A stretch of DNA of 64,000 bases from Gemmiger gallinarum (GCF_014982805.1 NZ_JADCKC010000001.1:868001-932000), one strand, 5' to 3'; positions 53,930 through 63,713 are shown, numbered from the stretch's first letter. Notes: generated from the sequence alone by a model not told the origin. Made by a program: numbers and translations.

Positions 53930-53946
53930 GCGGCGCTCAGCGCCGC
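53930..53946 (+). other. Hairpin just before the gltB ribosome binding site
   Basis: GCGGCGC / GCGCCGC arms around TCA, 11 bases before the AAAGGAG of gltB; might influence ribosome access. Confidence 0.4.
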
Positions 53947-53974
53947 TGTATGGTGAGGAAAGGAGATCGGGAGT

Positions 53975-56900
53975 ATGGAAAATTTCACGGACCGCAATAC
54001 CCCCGCCGGGCTGTATGACCCGCGGTTTGAACATGACAACTGCGGCATCGGCGCAGTTGTGGACATCAAGGGCCGCAAGAGCCACAAGGTGCTGGACGAT
54101 GCCCTGCAGATCGTAGAGCATCTGGAGCACCGCGCGGGCAAAGATGCCGAGGGCAAGACCGGCGACGGTGTGGGCATCCTGCTGCAGATCAGCGACAAGT
54201 TCTTCCAGAAGGTCGCCGCAGCCGAGGGTATTACCCTGGGCGGCGAGCGCGAGTACGGCGTTGGCATGTTCTTTTTCCCCCAGGACGAACTGCAGCGCAA
54301 GCAGGCAAAAAAGCTGTTTGAGATCGTATGCCAGAAGGAGGGTCTGACCTTCCTGGGCTGGCGCAGCGTTCCCACCTGCCCGGACGTTCTGGGCAGCAGT
54401 GCCCGGGACTGCATGCCCAGCATCTGGCAGGCCTTTGTGGGCAAGCCGCCCCGGCTGGAGAAGGGCATTGCCTTTGACCGCCGCCTGTATGTGGTGCGCC
54501 GCGTCTTTGAGCAGAGCTGCCGCAACACCTATGTGTGCAGCCTGTCCAGCCGCACCATCGTCTACAAGGGCATGTTCCTGGTCAACGAGCTTCGCCTGTT
54601 CTACCCCGATTTGCAGGACAACGATTACGAGAGCGCCATCGGCATGGTGCACAGCCGCTTCTCCACCAACACGGCTCCCAGCTGGAACCGCGCCCATCCC
54701 AACCGCTTTATCCTGCACAACGGCGAGATCAACACCATCCGCGGCAACGTGGATACCATGCTGGCCCGGGAGGAGACCATCGCCAGCCGTTACCTCAAGG
54801 ACGACATGGGCAAGATCCTGCCCATCGTCAACCAGGGCGGCAGCGACTCCGCCATGCTGGACAACACCCTGGAGTTCCTGGTCATGAACGGCATGGAACT
54901 GCCCCTGGCCGTCATGGTGACCATCCCCGAGCCGTGGTCGAACAACAAGAGCATGGACCCCAAGAAGCGGGACTTCTATCAGTACTACGCCACCATGCTG
55001 GAGCCCTGGGACGGCCCTGCCTCCATCCTCTTCTCGGACGGCGACATCATGGGCGCCGTGCTGGACCGCAACGGTCTGCGTCCCAGCCGGTACTATATCA
55101 CCAGGGACGGCCGCCTCATCCTCTCCAGTGAGGTAGGCGTGCTGGACATTCCCGCCCGGGACATCGTCAAGAAGGACCGTCTGCGCCCCGGCAAGATGCT
55201 GTTGGTGGATACCGTCAAGGGCGAGCTGGTGGACGACGATCAGCTCAAGGCCGACTACGCCTCCCGCCAGCCCTACGGCGAATGGCTGGACCGCAATCTG
55301 GTGGACCTGGGCAGCCTGAAGATTCCCAACCGCAAGGTGCCCTCCCACTCCCATGAGGACCTGGTCCGCCTGCAGAAGGCCTTCGGCTACCGGTATGAGG
55401 ATGTCTCCACCATGATCCTGCCCATGGCCAAAAACGGCTCCGAGCCGGCGGGCGCCATGGGCAGCGACACCCCGCTGGCCGTTCTGAGCCATACCCATCC
55501 CCCGCTGTTCAACTACTTCCAGCAGATGTTCGCCCAGGTCACCAACCCGCCCATCGACGCCCTGCGGGAGAAGATCATCACCTCCACCACCGTCTACGTG
55601 GGCGCTCAGGGCAACCTGCTGGAAGAGGACAGCGAGAACTGCAAGGTCCTCAAGATCAACAACCCCATTCTAACCGAGACCGATCTGCTCAAGATCAAGG
55701 CCATGAACGTCCCGGGCTTCAAGGTGGAGACGGTGTCCATCTGCTACTACAAGAACACCGATCTGGAGCAGGCCATCGACCGCCTGTTCGTGGATGTGGA
55801 CCGCGCCTACCGCGACGGTGCCAACATCCTGATCCTCTCCGACCGGGACATTGACGAGTACCACGTGGCCATCCCCAGCCTGCTGGCTGTGGGCGCCGTC
55901 TCCAAGTATCTGGTCCGCACCAAGAAGCGCACCGCCATGGCGCTTATCCTGGAAAGCGGCGAGCCCCGACTGGTCCACGACTTCGCCACCCTGCTGGGCT
56001 ACGGCGCCTGCGCCATCAATCCCTATCTGGCACAGGAGACGGTGGGCGAACTGATCTCCGAGGGGCTTCTGGACAAGGATTACTACGCCGCCGTGGACGA
56101 CTACAACCACGCCATCCTGGCGGGCATCGTCAAGATTGCCTCCAAGATGGGCATTTCCACCATCCAGTCCTACCAGGGCAGCCAGATCTTCGAGGCTCTG
56201 GGCGTGAGCAAGGAAGTGGTGGACAAATACTTCACCAACACCGTCAGCCGTGTGGGCGGCATCACTCTGCAGGACATCCAGAACGATCTGGAGCAGCGGC
56301 ACCAGAAGGCCTTTGACCCTCTGGGTCTGGGAACCGGCAGCGAGCTGGTCAGCCTGGGTGCCCACAAGTTGCGCAGCGGCCGTGACAGCGAGCAGCACCT
56401 CTATAACCCCCTGACCATCCATCTGCTGCAGCAGGCCTGCTGGACCGGCGACTACAGCAAGTTCAAGCAGTACACCGACGCCATCTCCCACACCGGCGAT
56501 GACGAGATGCATCTGCGCAGTCTGCTGGAGTTCAACTATCCCGAGCAGGGCGTACCCATCGAGGAAGTGGAGAGCGTCGACGACATCGTCAAGCGGTTCA
56601 AGACCGCGGCCATGAGCTACGGCGCTCTGTCCGACGAGGCCCACGAGTGCATGGCCATCGCCATGAACCGTCTGGGCGGCAAGTCCAACACCGGTGAGGG
56701 CGGCGAGCCCGAGGAGCGCTTCGGCACCGAGTCCAACTCGGCCATCAAGCAGGTGGCTTCCGCCCGGTTCGGCGTCACCAGCAAGTATCTGGTCAGCGCC
56801 AAGGAGATTCAGATCAAGATGGCTCAGGGCGCCAAGCCCGGCGAGGGCGGTCAGCTGCCCGGCGCCAAAGTCTACCCCTGGGTTGCCAAGACCCGCCACT

Positions 56901-58525
56901 CCACCACCGGCGTCGGCCTGATCTCTCCCCCGCCCCATCACGACATCTACTCCATCGAGGATCTGGCCCAGCTGATTTATGACCTCAAGTGCTCCAACCG
57001 CCGTGCGGCCATCAACGTCAAGCTGGTCAGCGAGGCCGGCGTCGGCACCATCGCCGCCGGCGTTGCCAAGGCGGGCGCCGAGGTTATCCTCATCTCCGGC
57101 TTCGACGGCGGCACCGGTGCTGCCCCCCGCAACTCCATCCACAACGCCGGTCTGCCCTGGGAGCTGGGCATCGCCGAGGCTCACCAGTGCCTCATCATGA
57201 ACGGCCTGCGCTCCCGTGTGCGCATCGAGGCCGACAGCAAGCTGATGACCGGCCGTGATGTGGCCATCGCCGCCCTGCTGGGCGCCGAGGAATTCGGCTT
57301 CGGCACCGGCCCGCTGGTGGCCATGGGCTGCGTCATGATGCGTGTCTGCAACCTGGATACCTGCCCCATGGGCATCTGCACCCAGAACCCCGAACTGCGC
57401 AGGCGCTTCAAGGGCAAGCCGGAGTACGTCATGAACTTCATGCGCTTCATGGCTCAGGAACTGCGGGAGTATATGGCAAAGCTTGGCGTGCGCACCGTGG
57501 ATGAGCTGGTGGGCCGCACCGATCTGCTCCGGGTCAAGGATGTGCCCGCCGGCAGCCGTGCCAGCGAGCTGAACCTTTCCGCCCTGCTGGCCAACCCGCT
57601 GGTGAAAAACAGCAGCATCCACTTTGATCCCAAGGATGTCTACAACTTCCAGCTGGAAAAGACCCCCGACATGCGGGTCCTCATGAAGAAGTTCAAGAAG
57701 TCCTTTGACATGGATCAGCCCAAGCCCGCTTCGGTGGAACTGACCGTGGGCAACACCGACCGTGCCTTCGGCACCATCTTCGGCAGCGAGATCACCCGCA
57801 AGTTCGGCAACACCCTGCCGGAGGATACCTTCCATGTCACCTGCCACGGCTACGGCGGTCAGAGCTTCGGTGCCTTCCTTCCCGCCGGCCTGACCCTGGA
57901 ACTCATCGGCGACTCCAACGACTATATGGGCAAGGGCCTGTCCGGCGGCAAGCTCATCGTCTATCCCCCGGCGGAGGTCTCCTACGACCGCGGCGAGAAC
58001 ATCGTCATCGGCAACGTGGCTCTGTACGGCGCCACTGAGGGCAAGGCCTTCATCAACGGTGTGGCCGGCGAGCGCTTCTGCGTCCGCAACTCCGGCGCCA
58101 CCGCCGTCGTGGAGGGCGTGGGCGACCATGGCTGCGAATATATGACCGGCGGCACCGTCGTCATCCTGGGCAAGACCGGCAAAAACTTTGCAGCCGGCAT
58201 GAGCGGCGGCATTGCCTACGTCCTGGATGAGGACTGGGATCTGTACCAGCGCGTCAACAAGGACATGGTCAGCCTGGAACCCGTCGAGCACAAGTACGAT
58301 GTCTCCCTGCTGAAAGATCTGATCCGCGAGCATGTGGAACTGACCGGTTCGCCCCGGGGCAAGGAAATTCTGGACAACTTTGGCGAGTATCTGCCCAAGT
58401 TCAAGAAGGTCCTGCCCCACGACTACGACAAGATGCTGCGCCTCATCGCCCAGATGGAGGAAAAGGGCGAGGACAGCGAACAGGCTCAGATCGAAGCATT
58501 CTACGCCATGAAGAACGCACAGTAA
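53975..58525 (+). CDS. gltB: Glutamate synthase large subunit (1516 aa)
   Basis: Transfers the amide of glutamine to 2-oxoglutarate. Class II glutaminase domain begins at Cys23 after a 22-residue propeptide (HDNCGIGAV), with SRFSTNTAPSW and HNGEINTIRGN. Central and FMN domains show LISPPPHHDIYSIEDL and SGFDGGTGAAPRNS; the 3Fe-4S cluster cysteines lie in CNLDTCPMGICTQNP. The C-terminal beta helix has repeated glycine motifs such as YMTGGTVVILG. Full length. AAAGGAG and GGGAG precede the ATG. Coupled with gltD 16 bases on. Confidence 0.97.
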   Translation: MENFTDRNTPAGLYDPRFEHDNCGIGAVVDIKGRKSHKVLDDALQIVEHLEHRAGKDAEGKTGDGVGILLQISDKFFQKVAAAEGITLGGEREYGVGMFFFPQDELQRKQAKKLFEIVCQKEGLTFLGWRSVPTCPDVLGSSARDCMPSIWQAFVGKPPRLEKGIAFDRRLYVVRRVFEQSCRNTYVCSLSSRTIVYKGMFLVNELRLFYPDLQDNDYESAIGMVHSRFSTNTAPSWNRAHPNRFILHNGEINTIRGNVDTMLAREETIASRYLKDDMGKILPIVNQGGSDSAMLDNTLEFLVMNGMELPLAVMVTIPEPWSNNKSMDPKKRDFYQYYATMLEPWDGPASILFSDGDIMGAVLDRNGLRPSRYYITRDGRLILSSEVGVLDIPARDIVKKDRLRPGKMLLVDTVKGELVDDDQLKADYASRQPYGEWLDRNLVDLGSLKIPNRKVPSHSHEDLVRLQKAFGYRYEDVSTMILPMAKNGSEPAGAMGSDTPLAVLSHTHPPLFNYFQQMFAQVTNPPIDALREKIITSTTVYVGAQGNLLEEDSENCKVLKINNPILTETDLLKIKAMNVPGFKVETVSICYYKNTDLEQAIDRLFVDVDRAYRDGANILILSDRDIDEYHVAIPSLLAVGAVSKYLVRTKKRTAMALILESGEPRLVHDFATLLGYGACAINPYLAQETVGELISEGLLDKDYYAAVDDYNHAILAGIVKIASKMGISTIQSYQGSQIFEALGVSKEVVDKYFTNTVSRVGGITLQDIQNDLEQRHQKAFDPLGLGTGSELVSLGAHKLRSGRDSEQHLYNPLTIHLLQQACWTGDYSKFKQYTDAISHTGDDEMHLRSLLEFNYPEQGVPIEEVESVDDIVKRFKTAAMSYGALSDEAHECMAIAMNRLGGKSNTGEGGEPEERFGTESNSAIKQVASARFGVTSKYLVSAKEIQIKMAQGAKPGEGGQLPGAKVYPWVAKTRHSTTGVGLISPPPHHDIYSIEDLAQLIYDLKCSNRRAAINVKLVSEAGVGTIAAGVAKAGAEVILISGFDGGTGAAPRNSIHNAGLPWELGIAEAHQCLIMNGLRSRVRIEADSKLMTGRDVAIAALLGAEEFGFGTGPLVAMGCVMMRVCNLDTCPMGICTQNPELRRRFKGKPEYVMNFMRFMAQELREYMAKLGVRTVDELVGRTDLLRVKDVPAGSRASELNLSALLANPLVKNSSIHFDPKDVYNFQLEKTPDMRVLMKKFKKSFDMDQPKPASVELTVGNTDRAFGTIFGSEITRKFGNTLPEDTFHVTCHGYGGQSFGAFLPAGLTLELIGDSNDYMGKGLSGGKLIVYPPAEVSYDRGENIVIGNVALYGATEGKAFINGVAGERFCVRNSGATAVVEGVGDHGCEYMTGGTVVILGKTGKNFAAGMSGGIAYVLDEDWDLYQRVNKDMVSLEPVEHKYDVSLLKDLIREHVELTGSPRGKEILDNFGEYLPKFKKVLPHDYDKMLRLIAQMEEKGEDSEQAQIEAFYAMKNAQ

Positions 58526-58541
58526 AGGAGGCAGCCGTATC

Positions 58542-60023
58542 ATGGGAACACCCACAGGCTTTATGAAGTATTCGCGGCAGACCAGCACCGAGCTGCCGCC
58601 CAAAGAACGCATTACCAATTTCAACGAATTTCACGTCCCGCTGCATCGTGACGAGCAGCAGATCCAGGGCGCCCGCTGCATGGACTGCGGCGTCCCCTTC
58701 TGCCAGAGCGGCATGACCATCTGCGGCATGACCAGCGGCTGCCCGCTGAACAACCTCATCCCTGAGTGGAATGATCTGGTCTGTCAGGGACGGTGGGAGC
58801 TGGCTCTGCGCCGCCTGACCGCCACCAACCGCTTTCCCGAATTCACCAGCCGGGTCTGCCCCGCTTTGTGCGAGGCTGCCTGCACCTGCGGCATGACCAC
58901 CGGCAATCCCGTCACTGTCAAGGAAAATGAGCACGCCATCATCGAGTACGGCTACAGCGCCGGGCTTTTGCCCCCCTGCCCTCCCTCCGACCGCACCGGC
59001 AAGCGGGTGGCGGTGGTGGGCGCAGGCCCTGCGGGTCTGGCTGCCGCCGACCTGCTCAACCTGCGCGGCCACACCGTCACCGTCTATGAGCGGGAAGACC
59101 GGGTGGGCGGCCTGCTGATGTACGGTATCCCCAACATGAAGCTGGAGAAATGGGTCATCGACCGCCGGGTGGAGCGCCTGGTCCAGGAGGGCGTCCAGTT
59201 CAGGACCGGCGCCAACGTGGGCGAAAACGTCTCCGCCGCCGAGCTCATGCAGGACAATGACGTTGTCCTCCTCTGCTGCGGCGCCAAACAGCCCCGGGAC
59301 ATCAGCGCCCCCGGCCGCGACGCTTCGGGCATCTACTTTGCAGTGGATTACCTGACCAGCGTCACCAAGAGCCTTCTGGACTCCAACTTTGCCGATGGAA
59401 AGGCCATCGACGCCAAGGGCAAGAAGGTCCTGGTCATCGGCGGCGGCGATACCGGCAACGACTGCGTGGGCACCGCCATCCGCCAGGGCTGCGAGGCCGT
59501 GGTCCAGCTGGAAATGATGCCCTGCCCGCCCGTGGAGCGTGCCCCCGGCAACGACTGGCCGGAATGGCCCAAGGTCCTCAAGACCGACTACGGCCAGCAG
59601 GAAGCCATCGCCGTCTTTGGCAGCGACCCGCGCCTTTACCAGACCACCGTCAAAGAGTTCTACAAGAACGAATCCGGTCAGGTCTGCGGCGCTCTCATCA
59701 GCAAGCTGGAGAGCAGGGTCGTGGATGAGGCCACCGGCCGCCGGGCCATGGTCCCCACGGGCGAGGAGTTCACCGTCGAGTGCGATCTGGTGCTCATTGC
59801 GGCGGGCTTTACCGGCTGCGAGAGCTATGTGGCCGAGGCCTTCGGCGCCGAGTTGACCAAGCGCGGCTGCGTGGCCGACCACGGATATCAGACCAGCGTC
59901 CCCGGCGTGTTTGCCTGCGGCGATATGCGCCGCGGCCAGAGCCTGGTGGTCTGGGCCCTGCGGGAAGGCCGTGAGGCCGCCGCTGCGGTGGATGAATATC
60001 TGATGGGCTACACCAACCTCTGA
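58542..60023 (+). CDS. gltD: Glutamate synthase small subunit (493 aa)
   Basis: Feeds electrons from NAD(P)H to GltB. N-terminal Fe-S cysteines in [19 protein letters not shown] and [16 protein letters not shown] site [17 protein letters not shown]; second nucleotide site [18 protein letters not shown]-terminal [21 protein letters not shown] closes the FAD domain. AAAGGAGG upstream of the ATG. With citrate synthase elsewhere in the window it completes a carbon-nitrogen route to glutamate. Confidence 0.97.
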   Translation: MGTPTGFMKYSRQTSTELPPKERITNFNEFHVPLHRDEQQIQGARCMDCGVPFCQSGMTICGMTSGCPLNNLIPEWNDLVCQGRWELALRRLTATNRFPEFTSRVCPALCEAACTCGMTTGNPVTVKENEHAIIEYGYSAGLLPPCPPSDRTGKRVAVVGAGPAGLAAADLLNLRGHTVTVYEREDRVGGLLMYGIPNMKLEKWVIDRRVERLVQEGVQFRTGANVGENVSAAELMQDNDVVLLCCGAKQPRDISAPGRDASGIYFAVDYLTSVTKSLLDSNFADGKAIDAKGKKVLVIGGGDTGNDCVGTAIRQGCEAVVQLEMMPCPPVERAPGNDWPEWPKVLKTDYGQQEAIAVFGSDPRLYQTTVKEFYKNESGQVCGALISKLESRVVDEATGRRAMVPTGEEFTVECDLVLIAAGFTGCESYVAEAFGAELTKRGCVADHGYQTSVPGVFACGDMRRGQSLVVWALREGREAAAAVDEYLMGYTNL

Positions 60024-60065
60024 CATTTTCTCCCCTGCCTTGTAACGGTACGTCACCATACGCCG

Positions 60066-60114
60066 AAAAAGCCGTGTTCCTCCGGGCTTTGCCCCGGAAA
60101 GGGCACGGCTTTTC
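60066..60114 (+). terminator. Terminator of gltBD
   Basis: AAAAGCCGTG / CACGGCTTTT outer stem with inner TTCC(TCC)GGG/CCCCGGAA pairing, T-run at the end. Confidence 0.85.
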
Positions 60115-60133
60115 CGGTATTTCTCCACAGACA

Positions 60134-60180
60134 AAAAAGGCCCGAAGCCTTCCGCAAAGAAGGCTCCGGGCTTTGTATTT
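60134..60180. terminator. Terminator of the CmpB-family gene
   Basis: AAAGGCCCGAAGCCTTC with GAAGGCTCCGGGCTTT; on the minus strand it is followed by TTTTTTGTC, just past the end of the 60194-61522 gene. Confidence 0.85.
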
Positions 60181-60193
60181 TTGTTTCAGAACA

Positions 60194-61522
60194 TCAGGAA
60201 ACCGGAAGCTGGACCGTGGACTGAGGTTTTTCGGTATGTACCGCCTTGGGGTAGATCTGGAACATGCGGTCATTATCATAATGTTCGTCCAGATATACCT
60301 CCACAGCGTTCTGGGGCGGAACCCCCGCAACGCGGGCAGTGTAACGGGAAAGTGCCGCCGAGCTGACTGCCACATCCGCTGCCATAAAAATGACCAGCGC
60401 CCAGGTCAGCACCTTGCCGGGGCGCATGGGGATCTTCTCGATCCAGCGGGAGACATGGGGGTAAACGCCCCGGAACCACGCCACCGCCGCAATGCCCCAG
60501 AAGAAGCAGTACAGCAGGTTGATGCGCCCCGCCAGGTTGAAGGGAATGGCGCTGTAATCCCAGAACACCGTACCGAAGACGATCTCGGTAAAGACGCTGC
60601 ACAGGTATTCATAGGCGCCGCCCAGCAGAGTTCCCACCACAAACAGGAAGGTGGAGGAGCGGTCTTTGTACCGGTAAAGCATGAGCGTAGCCAGGGCAAT
60701 GGCCAGCCCCCACACGATGGAGAAGGGCCCCCACACCACGCTGGAGCGGCTCATCCAGTAGCCCGCCGTAATGCGGCAGAAAATGGTCTCTACAATGTCC
60801 CCCAAAAACGCGCCGATAAAAAACAGCAGCACGATTTTGTAAAAGCTGCACCCTTGAGCAAACACAGTGGGTTTGACCTTGGCTTTGGGGACAAAGCTTG
60901 CCTGGGGATGGGCCTTGACCATACGGCGCTCGGTACGGCCCAGGATCCAGTGGCCCATGCGCAGCGTCAGGGAGGCCAGCCGGTTGCTGACGGCCTCCAC
61001 CTGCGGCAGGCGCTGGCGGATGCCCGCCATGGTGAGCAGGGTGTCCGCCAGGTCGATCAGGAACACAACGGTCAGCACGCCCAGCAGGATGCTGCCCAGA
61101 GGCTGCGGGATCAGCCGGACCAGATAGACCAGCAGCGGGTTGCCCCATTTGACCACCGCGATGCCCAAAAGGCCCCAGAGCACCGACACCGGAAGGGCAA
61201 TGTATCCGTCCAGGTTAAAAGGCAGGTGCGAATAGTCCCACCATCGGCTATGGGAGGAATGCTCCAGAATATGCCCGGCGATCCACTCAATGACGGTGGC
61301 GTACAGGGCGCTGTACAGGAACAGGAAGAACAGGTTGCCCGCGATTTCGGACAACGTTACCGCGATCACCACGCCGGCAATGCCGTAGACGATACACAGC
61401 GGCCCGTTGATGACGCCTCGGTCTACATATTTCCGCTGTCGGATGGAGACAAACAGAATCTCCAATACCCAGCCGATAAATGAATAGGCAAAAAACAGCC
61501 ATCCTAACTCATAAAACATCAT
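60194..61522 (-). CDS. Duplicated CmpB-type (putative ABC transporter permease family) membrane protein (442 aa)
   Basis: Two copies of the CmpB/PF06541-like unit. Copy 1 (about 1-130): FFAYSFIGWVLEILFVSIRQRKYVDRG, NGPLCIVYGIAGV, YSHLPFNLDGYIALP. Copy 2 (about 225-375): FFIGAFLGDIVETIFCRITAGYWMSRSS, VWGPFSIVWGLAIAL, YSAIPFNLAGRINLLYC. A charged segment joins them and a soluble tail follows. Family function is unknown despite the permease name. Start at the first ATG of an ATGATG pair, GGGAGG eight bases upstream. Single gene. Confidence 0.85.
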   Translation of the reverse strand: MMFYELGWLFFAYSFIGWVLEILFVSIRQRKYVDRGVINGPLCIVYGIAGVVIAVTLSEIAGNLFFLFLYSALYATVIEWIAGHILEHSSHSRWWDYSHLPFNLDGYIALPVSVLWGLLGIAVVKWGNPLLVYLVRLIPQPLGSILLGVLTVVFLIDLADTLLTMAGIRQRLPQVEAVSNRLASLTLRMGHWILGRTERRMVKAHPQASFVPKAKVKPTVFAQGCSFYKIVLLFFIGAFLGDIVETIFCRITAGYWMSRSSVVWGPFSIVWGLAIALATLMLYRYKDRSSTFLFVVGTLLGGAYEYLCSVFTEIVFGTVFWDYSAIPFNLAGRINLLYCFFWGIAAVAWFRGVYPHVSRWIEKIPMRPGKVLTWALVIFMAADVAVSSAALSRYTARVAGVPPQNAVEVYLDEHYDNDRMFQIYPKAVHTEKPQSTVQLPVS

Positions 61523-61576
61523 GGCAACGGCCTCCCGTCTGGCAGACACCGTGGCATGCACAGCGCTGCGGCGCGC

Positions 61577-61594
61577 ACAGCCGGTTTCGGCTGT
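61577..61594. other. Short palindrome between divergent genes
   Basis: ACAGCCG-GTTT-CGGCTGT, 24 bases downstream of the minus-strand -10. It could be an operator or a leader hairpin of the CmpB-family gene. Confidence 0.35.
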
Positions 61595-61617
61595 ACTGGG
61601 TCACTACAAACAATGCA

Positions 61618-61646
61618 ATGGTATCATGCCGGACAGGGCAAGTCAA
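61618..61646 (-). promoter_or_regulatory. Promoter of the CmpB-family gene
   Basis: Minus strand TTGACT, 17-base spacer, TACCAT. Confidence 0.6.
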
Positions 61647-61694
61647 TCCGTTTTTCGACAGACTCAGCACTTTGTCTCCCGACCTCCCCTTGCA

Positions 61695-61723
61695 TTGTAC
61701 GCACGGCGGCACTGTGATATACT
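61695..61723 (+). promoter_or_regulatory. Promoter of the ArsC/Spx-like gene
   Basis: TTGTAC, 17-base spacer, TATACT, about 50 bases before the ATG. Confidence 0.7.
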
Positions 61724-61774
61724 TGGGGAGAATTCTGCGGTTCCCGGTTAGGTCCGCCTTAGGAGGAGTTTTCC

Positions 61775-62125
61775 ATGCTTTTTATATGCTATCCCAACTG
61801 TTCCACCTGCAAAAAGGCGCGCGCTTTTCTGGATGGCCAGGGCGCCGACTTTACGGTCCGTGACATCAAGGCCGACCGCCCCACTGAGGAGGAGCTGCGC
61901 CTCTGGCACGCCGAAAGCGGTCTGCCCTTGAAAAAGTTCTTCAATACCAGCGGCCAGCAGTACAAGGCTCTGGGCCTCAAGGACAGGCTGCCCGCCATGA
62001 GTGAGGATGAACAGTTCGCCCTGCTGGCCACCGATGGAATGCTGGTCAAGCGTCCCATCCTTGTGACGGATACCGGCAAGGTATTGGTCGGCTTCCGGGA
62101 AGCAGAGTGGGCATCGGTAGTGTGA
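61775..62125 (+). CDS. ArsC/Spx-family thioredoxin-fold protein (116 aa)
   Basis: Small thioredoxin-fold protein with the redox pair Cys9/Cys12 in YPNCSTCKKARAFL, DIKADRPTEEEL, FFNTSGQQYKALGLKD and KRPILVTDTGKVLVGF. The last motif carries the Arg of the family active site. In Firmicutes such proteins are annotated as arsenate reductase-like or YffB/Spx-like; without ars genes nearby a thiol-stress role is as likely as arsenate reduction. AGGAGG before the ATG. Single gene. Confidence 0.88.
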   Translation: MLFICYPNCSTCKKARAFLDGQGADFTVRDIKADRPTEEELRLWHAESGLPLKKFFNTSGQQYKALGLKDRLPAMSEDEQFALLATDGMLVKRPILVTDTGKVLVGFREAEWASVV

Positions 62126-62160
62126 CATCCTGCCGCAGGGGCTTTTCTCTGTTTGCCCGC

Positions 62161-62200
62161 ATAAAAAGGCCCGGCGGAGAAGGTTTTTCCCCGCCGGGCC
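62161..62200 (-). terminator. Terminator of ybaK-rsuA
   Basis: GGCCCGGCGG / CCGCCGGGCC stem; on the minus strand it is followed by TTTTTAT. Confidence 0.85.
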
Positions 62201-62226
62201 GATGGATTTCTGTTGCCTGGTTTTCC

Positions 62227-62955
62227 TTATTTTCCCGCTGCGGCGCGCAGGCGGCTGAGCTCTTCCCCCGTCAGTTCCCGGTATTGCCCGGGGGCCAGGG
62301 CGGGGTCCAGTTCCACCCCGCCGATGTTCGATCGATGCAGCCCATTGACACCCACATCAAAGACGCCGAACATCCGCTTGATCTGGTGATAGACCCCCTG
62401 CCGCAGCACCACGTGTACCCGGCAGGGATCGCCGCCGGGGGCGGGCTCGGCAACAGCCGGGGCCAGGGTCTGGCCGTCCGCCAGCGTCACCCCCGCCGCA
62501 AATCCTGCGCACATCTCGGGAGTGAGGGGCGTGTCCAGCGTGACGAGGTACTCCTTGGGTACGTGGCGGCCGGGAGCCAGAATGTCATGGGCCAGCGCCC
62601 CGTCATCGGTAAGCAGCACAAAGCCGGTGCTGGTCTTGTCCAGGCGTCCCGCCGGAAACAGCTGCCTGCGGGGAAAGTCCTCCGCCACCAGATCAGTCAC
62701 GGTGGTGTCGCGGGCATCCCGGCTGGCCGAAACCACCCCCTCCGGCTTGTTGAGCATGATGTAGACAAACTCTTTATACGCTCCCCCCAGGGATCTGCCG
62801 TCCACGCAGATCTGAGCTGTCTTTTCGTCAATCTGGCGATCGGCTTTTTTGCAGACTTCCCCGTCCACCGTCACCGAGCCCCGGGCCGCCAGGCGGCGGC
62901 TCTCGCTGCGAGGGATGCCCAGCGCCGCGGCCAGGTACTTGTCCAGGCGCATCAC
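62227..62955 (-). CDS. rsuA: 16S rRNA pseudouridine synthase, RsuA family (242 aa)
   Basis: S4 RNA-binding domain (1-60: RLDKYLAAALGIPRSESRRL), then catalytic domain with the aspartate in AGRLDKTSTGFVLLTDDG, KEYLVTLD and LRQGVYHQIKRMFG. By family it modifies U516 of 16S rRNA. GTG at 62955 overlaps the ybaK stop; the ATG at 62952 directly after is an equal candidate. Second gene of the unit. Confidence 0.93.
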   Translation of the reverse strand: MMRLDKYLAAALGIPRSESRRLAARGSVTVDGEVCKKADRQIDEKTAQICVDGRSLGGAYKEFVYIMLNKPEGVVSASRDARDTTVTDLVAEDFPRRQLFPAGRLDKTSTGFVLLTDDGALAHDILAPGRHVPKEYLVTLDTPLTPEMCAGFAAGVTLADGQTLAPAVAEPAPGGDPCRVHVVLRQGVYHQIKRMFGVFDVGVNGLHRSNIGGVELDPALAPGQYRELTGEELSRLRAAAGK

Positions 62956-63443
62956 GGCTTTTCGGCGGTAATGTCCGCCGTAATGCCCCGGGTGACCGCG
63001 ATCAGATCGGCAGGCGCGGTCTCGATCTGGGTACCGATGCGTCCGCCCGAGACCAGCATGGTGGGCTGGTCCAGGCAGCTCTTGTCAAACACCGTCTTGT
63101 ACTGCTTTTTCATGCCCACCGGGCTGCAGCCGCCCCGGATGTAGCCGGTGACCTTGTTGATGTCCGCCACATGGATCATGGCAACGCTCTTGACGCCGGC
63201 GGCACGGGCTGCCTTCTTCAAATCCAGCTCCTCCAGCACCGGCACCACAAATACATAATAGTTGTGGTCGGCCCCCTGGGTGACCAACGTCTTGAACACC
63301 CGTGCCGGGTCCTGTCCCGTCAGCCTGGCTACCGTGGCGCCGTCCACGGCGGTGCCTTCCTCGTGGGGATATTCGTGCGATGTATACGCCACCTTGGCAC
63401 GCTCCAGCATGCGCATGGCGTTGGTTTTGCTTTCCTTGCCCAT
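62952..63443 (-). CDS. ybaK: Cys-tRNA(Pro) deacylase YbaK/EbsC (163 aa)
   Basis: Hydrolyses mischarged Cys-tRNA(Pro). Single YbaK domain: TNAMRMLERAKVAYTSHEYP, ARVFKTLVTQG with the key Lys, AAGVKSVAMIHVADINKVTGYIRGGCSPVGMKK and TMLVSGGRIGTQIE. Length is standard. Overlaps rsuA by four bases. Confidence 0.95.
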   Translation of the reverse strand: MGKESKTNAMRMLERAKVAYTSHEYPHEEGTAVDGATVARLTGQDPARVFKTLVTQGADHNYYVFVVPVLEELDLKKAARAAGVKSVAMIHVADINKVTGYIRGGCSPVGMKKQYKTVFDKSCLDQPTMLVSGGRIGTQIETAPADLIAVTRGITADITAEKP

Positions 63444-63567
63444 GATGTTTCCCTCCCCGCGCAGTCGCTGCGCGATTTACAGTGTGCCGTCCGCGGCAGA
63501 ATGTTCTGCCCTTGCCCGGTCCTTTACTTTCTGGCCCGGCCACGGCGGCGCACCGTTTGTGCAATTC

Positions 63568-63596
63568 ATTATAGGACGCAGCGTCCCCATTGTCAA
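63568..63596 (-). promoter_or_regulatory. Consensus promoter of ybaK-rsuA
   Basis: Minus strand TTGACA, 17-base spacer, TATAAT: full consensus, leader about 120 bases. Confidence 0.88.
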
Positions 63597-63626
63597 AACT
63601 GTCCCAGAAAACTTTGTAAAAAAGCC

Positions 63627-63655
63627 TTGATTTTAGTGCATTAAAGTGTTAAACT
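63627..63655 (+). promoter_or_regulatory. Promoter of the DAHP synthase gene
   Basis: TTGATT, 17-base spacer, TAAACT; leader about 52 bases. Confidence 0.65.
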
Positions 63656-63713
63656 ATGCAGCACAGAGCAAACGCGCAGACCAGCGCATCAATATAAAGG
63701 GGTGTAAGATTTT

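Noticed and set aside
63656-63697. Thirteen-codon leader peptide before the DAHP synthase gene
   Set aside because: Its ATG directly abuts the -10 element, so it would lie upstream of the expected transcript start, and it has no aromatic codons.
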